Origin: Lachnospiraceae bacterium
GTDB taxonomy: Bacteria; Bacillota; Clostridia; Lachnospirales; Lachnospiraceae
Direction: 5' to 3'
Length of the DNA: 52,239 bases
Assembly (NCBI GenBank): GCA_900772845.1
Contig: CAAGSD010000129.1
Coordinates: 1 to 52,239 of the forward strand
A program made the position numbers and the translations under genes. This document shows, one piece after another, positions 42,684 through 49,144 of the stretch. Every line of letters starts with the position of its first letter. Within the stretch, counting starts at the first letter, position 1. The notes under the pieces were generated by a model. It worked only from the letters and a program-made list of their open reading frames with translations, searched no databases and was not told where the DNA came from.

Positions 42684-44450
42684 CTATGCACCTACCTTCC
42701 AGCTGACGGATTGGTTGTACTCTTCCCACATATGGGCATACAGTCCGTTTTGTTCCAGCAATGTCTTATGGGTACCCTTCTCTGTGATCTCACCGTCTTT
42801 CAGAACACAGATACTGTCAGCATCCACGATGGAGGACAATCTGTGTGCGATCATGATCACAGTCTTGCCCGCGGAAAGCTTCGTAAACGCCTGCTGTACC
42901 TTCGCCTCATTATCAGGATCGGCAAACGCTGTAGCTTCATCCAGGATCAGGATCGGTGCATTTTTTAACATCGCCCTCGCAATGGACAGGCGCTGTGCCT
43001 CACCTCCGGATACATAAGTACCCTGGCTTCCGATGACAGTATCCACACCATCCGGCAGTTTTGCAATGATATCCTCACACTGGGCATTTTTCAGAGCCTC
43101 CATGACTTCTTCTCTGGTGGCATCCTTTTTGCCCATGCGGACATTATCGTAAATGGACATCTTAAGCAATTTGCTGTCCTGAAATACGAAGGACACCATA
43201 TTCATCAGCTGTGCGGAGGGAATGTCCTTCACATCCACGCCGCCGATACATACCTTACCTTCTGTGGTATCGTAGAAACGGGCAATGAGGCTTGCCAGCG
43301 TGGTCTTACCGCCGCCGGAGGGACCGACAAACGCCACATGCTCTCCTTCTTTAATATCGAGATTGATCTGATGCAGAGCATCTCTTCCCGCATTTTCATA
43401 GCGGAAGGACACCTGCTGTAATGCAATGGAATGCTCCTTCACATCCTGCTCTTTGTCGGCTTCCGGCAGAGGCTTCCTGTTTAAGATGCCTTCGATTCTG
43501 TTCAGGGAATCTTCCACAAGCATTTTATTTTCTCCGCTGTATGCGATTTTATTTAAGGTCACTGTCAGTACCGGAGTAATGATGATGTAGAACAGAAGGT
43601 TGATCAGCACCGCAGGATCCCCGCCCGCTCCGCCGAACCAGTATGCAGCACCGATCAGAACGGCGAAGATCGCATTGATCAGTGTAGTAAAGCCTACCAT
43701 GGGCCACATCAGTTCTTTGGTATAGGCGATGGTCCATTTTTCATATTTTTTAATAGAGGTCTGAAACCGCTTGAAAGAAAATACCGACTGTCCAAAGGTC
43801 TTCACCACCGGGATACCACGGACATATTCCACAGCTTCGCTGGACATTTCCTCTAACGCATTCTGATATTCTGTCATTTTATCCTTCATGCGCTGTCCGG
43901 TCATGGCACCCATGATGAGGAATGCAAATATCACCGGCACCAGACTCAACAGTCCCAGTTTCCAGTCAAATGCTACCAGCAAAAGCAGTAGTCCCACAGG
44001 TGTTGCCATTGCCCCTGCCTTATCCGGCATCTGGTGTGCCAGATAGGTCTCGGTGGCTGCAGTGGATTCGTTGACGATCTTACGGATCTTACCACTTCCC
44101 TCATTATCCATGAAACCCATGGGCAGCGTCAGGATATGACGCATCAGCGTGCTTCGCATATTCGCCTGCACGTGGAAGGCTGCAATGTGGGAGCACAACA
44201 GTGCGCAGATATAAATAAGCATGGAAAGCAGTGCAAATCCCACGGCACTCCATCCAAGCCCCGACAGATTCTGCGCCTTGCTGTAATCCGGCGCTGCCAG
44301 CACCACTTCCTGCATGATCCGCCATATGTAATAGAACGGCAATAGTGCGATCAGGGCACTGGCAGCAGACAGGATCCATGACGCGATGGTCAGATACTTG
44401 TAACTGCCCGCATAAGTAAACAGCTTCTGCATAACACTTTCTTTTTTCAT
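42684..44450 (-). CDS. ABC half-transporter, first of a heterodimeric pair
   Basis: 588 residues. Six membrane helices, then Walker A GPSGGGKTT near 366-374, signature VSGGEAQ near 470-476 and Walker B ILDEATAFADPDNE near 493-506. The D-loop reads FADPD instead of SALD; I associate DEATAFADP with the YbtP/IrtA-type subgroup, in which siderophore import is known. The catalytic Glu is present. It follows tetR in the same direction after a 160-base gap that holds a palindrome and a repeat of the tetR operator half-site, so repression by that TetR protein is likely. Confidence 0.85.
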   Translation of the reverse strand: MKKESVMQKLFTYAGSYKYLTIASWILSAASALIALLPFYYIWRIMQEVVLAAPDYSKAQNLSGLGWSAVGFALLSMLIYICALLCSHIAAFHVQANMRSTLMRHILTLPMGFMDNEGSGKIRKIVNESTAATETYLAHQMPDKAGAMATPVGLLLLLVAFDWKLGLLSLVPVIFAFLIMGAMTGQRMKDKMTEYQNALEEMSSEAVEYVRGIPVVKTFGQSVFSFKRFQTSIKKYEKWTIAYTKELMWPMVGFTTLINAIFAVLIGAAYWFGGAGGDPAVLINLLFYIIITPVLTVTLNKIAYSGENKMLVEDSLNRIEGILNRKPLPEADKEQDVKEHSIALQQVSFRYENAGRDALHQINLDIKEGEHVAFVGPSGGGKTTLASLIARFYDTTEGKVCIGGVDVKDIPSAQLMNMVSFVFQDSKLLKMSIYDNVRMGKKDATREEVMEALKNAQCEDIIAKLPDGVDTVIGSQGTYVSGGEAQRLSIARAMLKNAPILILDEATAFADPDNEAKVQQAFTKLSAGKTVIMIAHRLSSIVDADSICVLKDGEITEKGTHKTLLEQNGLYAHMWEEYNQSVSWKVGA

Positions 44451-44486
44451 GTGATCTTTTCCCTCTTTCCCTTTCTGCTTTTTGTC

Positions 44487-44520
44487 ATAACACTGCTTTT
44501 TTTGAATTAGTCCGGACTAA
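44487..44520 (-). promoter_or_regulatory. Operator cluster before the ABC pair
   Basis: TTAGTCCGGACTAA (44507-44520) is a perfect 14-bp palindrome. ATAACACTG (44487-44495) repeats the half-site of the tetR operator palindrome at 45240-45277. Both lie 37-70 bases before the ABC start. No clean -35/-10 pair was found, so the ABC genes may depend mostly on read-through from tetR. Confidence 0.5.
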
Positions 44521-44537
44521 CTTCCTGGGTTTTTATA

Positions 44538-44565
44538 AGACTGCCTCTGCTTTCAGAAGCAGTCT
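44538..44565. terminator. Hairpin after tetR
   Basis: AGACTGC and TCTG arms (44538-44549) pair with CAGA and GCAGTCT (44554-44565) around one mismatch and a 4-base loop. The minus-strand tail TATAAAAA has no T run, so it is more likely a processing or partial termination site between tetR and the ABC genes. Confidence 0.45.
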
Positions 44566-44610
44566 ATTTGTTTCAGATTTACCGGGTATTCCGGAGTCTT
44601 AGTCTTCCCC

Positions 44611-45228
44611 TTACCCCAGCTTTATGATGGCACCCCAGCCTCCATAATGGTATTTCTCCAACATGCGAAGATATTTTCTGGCAGTGTCCCTGTCCATGCG
44701 GTGGCGGACAACTTCAAACATACTGTCAAACATGGCTCTCGCTGTGATGTGTACGAACTCCTCCGTAATTTCACTGCCGTCCTGCAGGGACGCTGTCGCC
44801 TCCATGTATTTGTAGGTGTACTCCGTCTCGATCTCCACCAGATGTTCCACAAAATCCTGGTACCTGGTGCCGTAGGAAGCATCCAGTAACAGCCGGAACT
44901 CTTCAAAATGGTCATAGACATAATCCAGCATTTCGTCCATTCCGGAAGCCACATACGTCTCCATCACTTTCGGCTGAACCTCTGCCTCCCTGGCATGAAA
45001 TTCCTCCTGTGTCTTCAGAAATATCCGGGTCAGCCCCTCTGCCGCAGGCTCCACAATGGCACCAAACAGTCCTTCCTTATCCCGGAATCTGGAATAGATG
45101 GATCCGGTGGTAGTGTCTGCCTTCGCCGCAATGGTCCGCAGAGATGCTTCGGAATATCCCTTCTCCAGGAATTCTTCCTTGGCGCAGGCCAGAATTTTCT
45201 CTGAAACTCCTTCGATCGGTTTTGTCAC
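44611..45228 (-). CDS. TetR-family repressor
   Basis: 205 residues from a GTG at 45228, 5 bases after GGAGG; a TTG four codons earlier overlaps that site. N-terminal helix-turn-helix: EKILACAKEEFLEKGYSEAS near 10-29, then LRTIAAKADTTTGSIYSRFRDKEGLF near 30-55 (recognition helix TTGSIYSRF). The ligand-binding part is helical, with no clue to the ligand. A 38-bp palindrome over its own start point shows tight autorepression. First gene of a likely tetR-ABC-ABC unit. Confidence 0.9.
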   Translation of the reverse strand: MTKPIEGVSEKILACAKEEFLEKGYSEASLRTIAAKADTTTGSIYSRFRDKEGLFGAIVEPAAEGLTRIFLKTQEEFHAREAEVQPKVMETYVASGMDEMLDYVYDHFEEFRLLLDASYGTRYQDFVEHLVEIETEYTYKYMEATASLQDGSEITEEFVHITARAMFDSMFEVVRHRMDRDTARKYLRMLEKYHYGGWGAIIKLG

Positions 45229-45239
45229 TTTTTCCTCCA

Positions 45240-45277
45240 ATATTTATAACAGTGTTATATAACACTGTTATAAATAT
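45240..45277. promoter_or_regulatory. 38-bp perfect palindrome, tetR operator
   Basis: Each 19-bp arm matches its partner exactly; the inner half-site is ATAACACTG. It overlaps the tetR -10 box and start point and ends 11 bases before the GTG, so bound repressor would block the promoter at 45273-45301. Confidence 0.85.
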
Positions 45278-45301
45278 AAACACATTATTTTTTTCTGTCA
45301 A
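45273..45301 (-). promoter_or_regulatory. Promoter of tetR
   Basis: On the minus strand TTGACA (45301-45296), 17 bases, TATATT (45278-45273). The -10 box lies in the arm of the 38-bp palindrome. Confidence 0.75.
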
Positions 45302-45316
45302 GAGGGAAAACTTATT

Positions 45317-47026
45317 TTAAAGTTCAGCCCGCACCATCGTGCACACCCGGTCTGCCAGTTCGATGGTGGAGGGTCTGTGGGCGATCATGAGGATCGTCTT
45401 CTGTCCTTGGAGGTTCCGCAGAGCTTCGTTGACTGCCTGTTCGGACTCGTTATCCAGTGCCGAGGTTGCCTCATCCAGCAGGATAATGGAAGTATCTTTT
45501 AAGATTGCTCTGGCAATGGCAATCCGCTGTCTCTGCCCGCCGGAGAGATTGTTGCCCCGCTCGCCCACCGTGGTATCATACCCTTCCGGGAATTCCATAA
45601 TAAAGTCATGGGCATGCGCCTGCTTTGCCGCTTCTCTGATCTCTTTCTCTGTGGCTTCCGGTCTTCCCATACGGATATTCTCCGCAATGGAGCCCTGGAA
45701 CAGGTACGGCTCCTGGGGGACATAGGCGATCTGACGGCGCAGGTCTGCCAGGTCACTCTCCCGCATAGACATTCCGTTGACACGAATATCGCCTTCTCCT
45801 AAAGGATACAGTCCCAGCAGAAGCTTGGAGAGGGTCGTCTTGCCGCAGCCGGAAGCACCGGTGATGGCGATGCATTCCCCCTTTTTTACTTCCAGGGAAA
45901 AATCACGGAGCACGTCTTCCTCTCCGGTGTAGGAAAAACGGATAGACCGGATTTCCACAGCATTGGCAGGCTGTATCCCGGTCGTGGTCTGTGCTGCAGT
46001 TGTCTCTGTCTGCGCTGTCTCTGCTATCCGTTCGTCGCCGTTCTCCCGATACCAGTTGGCAGGCTCCTTCACCTCATCGAGGAAATCGAAGATATTCTGT
46101 GCATTGGCAAGACATCCCACCAGCTCCGGAATGTACTTTCCGATCTGTAAGAACTGGAACGAGAAGGAAGCATACATGGTATAGATCGCCGCCAGCGCTC
46201 CCAGGGTGGTGTAGCCTTTGTCCACGTAGTAGATTCCCAACATCAGAAATACCAGGGAACACAACAGTTCAAAGCCCTTGCTGCTGCCCTCCAGGCAGGC
46301 GGTATACAATGTCTTGCGACCGTATTTTTTCTCATAATGGTGATTCTCTTCCCGAAACTGCGCCACGGTTCCCCGCCCGCCGGGAAACATCCTCACCTGC
46401 TCCATTCCCTGCAACATGTCCGACAGACGGTTCGTCATAGCAGTATTTACTCCCGACAGTTCTCTGCTGACGCGGTGCATGGGATTTAACAATAACAGCT
46501 CAATCGCCATCATCACGCTGTTAACTGCCAGCAGACACAATGTCAGCTGCCAGCTTAAGAGAAACATAGGAATCAGGTATGACACCACCTGTAAAAAGGG
46601 CATCACCACTCTCCGCAGTCTGGAACCGTAGATGTCTCCCATTTTCGTGAGATCATAGGACACTTTGGAGACGATCTCGCCGCTGTGGTGTTTTTCATAA
46701 TAGCTGTAGGGAAGGCTCATCTCCGCATCCAGCACCCTCTCCGACAGATCACCGTAGACCCGCTTGGCTTCCACATTGTAGCGGATCGTTGCCACACGGT
46801 AGATCAGTAGAGAGATCACGCCTACTACCACAATAACTACGATGGAATACCCCAGTCTCTCATATTCCCCGGTCTGGGCAATATCCACCACACATTTCAT
46901 CAGCAGTGAGCTCATGATCCCGAACAGGGCAAAGGTCACACTCATGACGAAGATAGATCCCAGGTAGACAAACCGCTTCTTCCCCATGACACGCATGGAG
47001 CGGATAAATAGCTTATAATTCTGCAT
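45317..47026 (-). CDS. ABC half-transporter, second of another heterodimeric pair
   Basis: 569 residues from the ATG at 47026 (GAGGAGG 6 bases upstream, inside the preceding gene, which it overlaps by 14 bases). Six membrane helices, then ATPase motifs GASGCGKTT near 407-415, LSGGQRQ near 508-514 and ILLDEATSALD near 530-540. The H-loop reads IAHRPSTI, with Pro where Leu is usual; the His is kept. Probably an exporter for a drug or peptide. A low-complexity Thr/Ala/Gln linker (AETAQTETTAAQTT near 350-363) precedes the ATPase. Confidence 0.85.
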   Translation of the reverse strand: MQNYKLFIRSMRVMGKKRFVYLGSIFVMSVTFALFGIMSSLLMKCVVDIAQTGEYERLGYSIVVIVVVGVISLLIYRVATIRYNVEAKRVYGDLSERVLDAEMSLPYSYYEKHHSGEIVSKVSYDLTKMGDIYGSRLRRVVMPFLQVVSYLIPMFLLSWQLTLCLLAVNSVMMAIELLLLNPMHRVSRELSGVNTAMTNRLSDMLQGMEQVRMFPGGRGTVAQFREENHHYEKKYGRKTLYTACLEGSSKGFELLCSLVFLMLGIYYVDKGYTTLGALAAIYTMYASFSFQFLQIGKYIPELVGCLANAQNIFDFLDEVKEPANWYRENGDERIAETAQTETTAAQTTTGIQPANAVEIRSIRFSYTGEEDVLRDFSLEVKKGECIAITGASGCGKTTLSKLLLGLYPLGEGDIRVNGMSMRESDLADLRRQIAYVPQEPYLFQGSIAENIRMGRPEATEKEIREAAKQAHAHDFIMEFPEGYDTTVGERGNNLSGGQRQRIAIARAILKDTSIILLDEATSALDNESEQAVNEALRNLQGQKTILMIAHRPSTIELADRVCTMVRAEL

Positions 47027-48743
47027 GGTCTGCCTCCTCTCCGTACATCGCAGCATAGGCTCCGCCTGTTGCCAGCAATTCCTCATGGGTGCCGCACTCT
47101 GCGATTTGTCCCTGCTTCAGCACATAGATCCGATCCGCATTCTGTATGGTAGACAGTCTGTGGGCAATGGTAATGCAGGTTCTGCCTGCCATCACCGTGC
47201 GAATCGCCTCCTGGATCCCGCTCTCCGTCTCCACATCCAGTGCGGATGTCGGCTCATCCAGTAAAAGTACCGGCGCATTCTTTAAAATCGCTCTGGCAAT
47301 GGCAATTCGCTGTTTCTGTCCTCCGGAGAGAATAGCTCCCCGTTCTCCCACCATCGTCTCATAACCTTCAGGCAATGTCTGTATGAACTCGTGGATTTGC
47401 GCCTTTTTGCAGGCTTCCTCGATCTGTTCTCTCGTGGTGCCCGGCTTACTGTAGGCGATATTCTCCGCGATGGTCGTAGGGAACAGGAATACATTCTGGG
47501 ATACCAGTGCAATCTGCTCCCGCAAGGCTTCCCGGTTCCATTCCTCGATTGGTCTGCCAAAGATCCGGTATTCTCCGCCCGTTTTTTCATAAAATCCGCA
47601 CAGAATGCGGAAGATCGTGCTCTTTCCACCGCCGGACTCACCTACAAACGCGACGTTTTCTCCCTTTTTCACAGAAAACGTAAGCCTCTGTAATACTGGC
47701 ACATTTTCATGATAGGAAAAATCCACCTTTTCAAACGCGATCACGTTCTCTGCCGCCCGGGTCGCTGCATCCGCGCATCCTTCGCCGGAGGGTTCCTCCT
47801 CCGCGGACAGGATCTTCTCCACACGGTCCACGCTGACCATTCCCGCAGAAGCATCCACCATGGCAAAGGGCAGTCCGGTATAGGCATCCACGAATTTGCT
47901 CAGGATCAGGATAAATCCTACCAGTCCGCCCAAACTGACCGCTCCGCGGCTCACCAGCCATACGGCATAGACGGCACTGATAATGTTGGGAAGCCACTGG
48001 ATCAGCTTTCTTACAACGATGGCGGTGTTGGTGATCTGGGTACGCTTCTCCTCATTCTCCACCAGTTCCACCGACGCTTTGTGCATCTTTTTGCGGAAGA
48101 CCTCTTCGATGCCGAAGGAACGCAGTACCAAAATGCCGCTGACCGCATCCTGGGCGATCTGCGCCATCACGTCTGTCTTCTGTCTGTAGTTCGCCTGCAG
48201 ACCACGGATCCGTTTTACCAGCTTCCCGGCGATCCAAAAGATCAAGGGATAGGTGATCAGGATGACCATAAGTAACCCCAGATTCGTCTCTCCGATGTAG
48301 GCCGCATAGGTAAAAATACCGATGAAGCTGGCGATCATGTCCGGCAGCACCGTCTCTAAGAAGCTGGCGATCTCCCCCAGGTCTCCGATGACTTTGTTGA
48401 GCAGCGTGGCGGAATAGTTCGCATCAAAATATTTATATTCCGTGCGGTACAGTTTTTCTCCTACCAGGTCTCTATACTCCGTACAGACTGCCACCGCATA
48501 CCGGCTGGCTGCCGCACTCTGCAAGAAAGCCGCTATGGTTCCCACCACCGTGTAAATCAAAAATTGCAGCAGAAAGCTACCAAACAGGACTTGCCTGCCT
48601 GACAGCATTTCATCGATCACGCCGCTGATGATTTTATTTCCCTGCACGAGGATCACGCTGACCGCCAATGCCAGAATCGCTTCTGCCAGAAGCAGTGCGC
48701 CGTGTCGTATCATACAGCCTGTGAATACCTTCTTATTATGCAT
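47013..48743 (-). CDS. ABC half-transporter, first of another heterodimeric pair
   Basis: 576 residues. Six membrane helices to about 310, then Walker A GESGGGKST near 370-378, signature LSGGQKQ near 471-477 and Walker B LLLDEPTSALD near 493-503, all intact. The ATG is preceded by a G-rich GGGGGCG site. It is first in a two-gene unit with a consensus-like promoter (48789-48817) whose spacer holds a TTTTATAAAA palindrome. The BlaR1/BlaI-type genes lie nearby, but no copy of their operator was seen at this promoter. Confidence 0.85.
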   Translation of the reverse strand: MHNKKVFTGCMIRHGALLLAEAILALAVSVILVQGNKIISGVIDEMLSGRQVLFGSFLLQFLIYTVVGTIAAFLQSAAASRYAVAVCTEYRDLVGEKLYRTEYKYFDANYSATLLNKVIGDLGEIASFLETVLPDMIASFIGIFTYAAYIGETNLGLLMVILITYPLIFWIAGKLVKRIRGLQANYRQKTDVMAQIAQDAVSGILVLRSFGIEEVFRKKMHKASVELVENEEKRTQITNTAIVVRKLIQWLPNIISAVYAVWLVSRGAVSLGGLVGFILILSKFVDAYTGLPFAMVDASAGMVSVDRVEKILSAEEEPSGEGCADAATRAAENVIAFEKVDFSYHENVPVLQRLTFSVKKGENVAFVGESGGGKSTIFRILCGFYEKTGGEYRIFGRPIEEWNREALREQIALVSQNVFLFPTTIAENIAYSKPGTTREQIEEACKKAQIHEFIQTLPEGYETMVGERGAILSGGQKQRIAIARAILKNAPVLLLDEPTSALDVETESGIQEAIRTVMAGRTCITIAHRLSTIQNADRIYVLKQGQIAECGTHEELLATGGAYAAMYGEEADHAEL

Positions 48744-48788
48744 ACGCCCCCCCGTTGTCTTTTGTTCGTAATTTTAATAATACAATAT

Positions 48789-48817
48789 ATTATAAATTAC
48801 CATTTTATAAAATACAA
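48789..48817 (-). promoter_or_regulatory. Promoter of the ABC pair at 45317-48743
   Basis: On the minus strand TTGTAT (48817-48812), 17 bases, TATAAT (48794-48789). The spacer contains the palindrome ATTTTATAAAAT (48802-48813). It stands back to back with a plus-strand promoter at 48820-48848. Confidence 0.65.
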
Positions 48818-48836
48818 GTTTGACATTTTATAAAAG
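48802..48836. repeat. Two TTTTATAAAA palindromes in divergent promoters
   Basis: Copies at 48803-48812 and 48826-48835, 23 bp apart. One lies in the spacer of the ABC promoter, the other in the spacer of the plus-strand promoter, so one bound protein could control both directions. AT-rich chance symmetry is the alternative. Confidence 0.45.
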
Positions 48837-48848
48837 TAATGTTATCAT
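48820..48848 (+). promoter_or_regulatory. Promoter of the candidate antitoxin RNA
   Basis: TTGACA (48820-48825), 17 bases, TATCAT (48843-48848), near consensus and without a LexA-type box. The start point near 48855 runs toward the bidirectional terminator at 48897-48941. Confidence 0.6.
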
Positions 48849-48854
48849 AATTTT

Positions 48855-48942
48855 AGAAAAGGTGCTACTGATGACGGTTCACCTGATTTATATGAGAAAA
48901 AATGACTGCTCAACTTGTCAGGTTAGGGGCGGTCATTTTTTT
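48855..48942 (+). ncRNA. Candidate antisense (antitoxin) RNA
   Basis: A transcript of about 88 bases from the plus-strand promoter to the shared terminator. It would be complementary to the 3' end of the toxin mRNA, including its last three to four codons and stop. It begins with GGTGCTACT and CGGTTCAC, the same words found near the 5' end of the toxin mRNA. A 34-codon frame within it (48872-48976) runs past the terminator and is not taken as a gene. Layout compares with bsrG/SR4 and txpA/RatA of Bacillus. Confidence 0.5.
48897..48941. terminator. Bidirectional terminator shared by toxin and antitoxin RNAs
   Basis: AAAAAATGAC (48897-48906) pairs with GTCATTTTTT (48932-48941), and the stem continues with G-T pairs toward a loop near 48915-48921. 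T runs flank it on both strands. The toxin stop codon (48935-48933) lies inside the stem. Confidence 0.8.
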
Positions 48943-49019
48943 GTGGTCTTATCACTATTAGAACCAATCGAATAGCCAAGACCCAAACAGGTTAAGCAGA
49001 GACTAATCACTGCAATCAA
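48933..49019 (-). CDS. Candidate small membrane toxin peptide (type I toxin-like)
   Basis: 28 residues if read from TTG at 49019 (GTG at 49010 is another start). One hydrophobic segment (IAVISLCLTCLGLGYSIGS) is followed by a polar, basic tail SDKTTKK, the design of holin-like type I toxins. An ATG at 49045 opens the sequence MAVHFLR but hits a stop in another frame; loss of one T in the T5 run would join it to this frame, so the gene may be slightly decayed or use the rare start. The stop lies in the terminator stem. Its promoter carries a LexA-type box. Confidence 0.5.
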   Translation of the reverse strand: MIAVISLCLTCLGLGYSIGSNSDKTTKK

Positions 49020-49088
49020 GTCACCGCAAAAAGTGAACCGCCATTCACGTCAACGTGAAGTAGCACCTTAAGGCTAACGCCCATATAC

Positions 49089-49118
49089 ATTATATAGAAC
49101 ATTTGTTCTGTCTGTCAA
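49089..49118 (-). promoter_or_regulatory. Consensus promoter with LexA-type box for the toxin transcript
   Basis: On the minus strand TTGACA (49118-49113), 18 bases, TATAAT (49094-49089): full consensus hexamers. The spacer holds AGAACATTTGTTCT (49096-49109), which contains GAAC-N4-GTTC, the Gram-positive SOS box. LexA bound there would block the polymerase, so the toxin should be DNA-damage induced. Confidence 0.7.
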
Positions 49119-49144
49119 CTTATTTATTGTTAGTATTCCTTTTC

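Larger units (their letters stand above)
48859..49069. repeat. Inverted repeats bounding the toxin-antitoxin unit
   Basis: AAGGTGCTACT (48859-48869) is repeated inverted at 49059-49069, and CGGTTCAC (48875-48882) inverted at 49033-49040. An additional hairpin TTCACG-4-CGTGAA lies at 49044-49059. They may fold the read-through RNA end to end or mark the ends of a small mobile unit. Confidence 0.8.

Noticed and set aside
48872..48976. 34-codon plus-strand frame in the toxin-antitoxin locus
   Set aside because: It runs through the bidirectional terminator, has no ribosome site and no hydrophobic segment typical of a toxin; the plus RNA is more likely non-coding.
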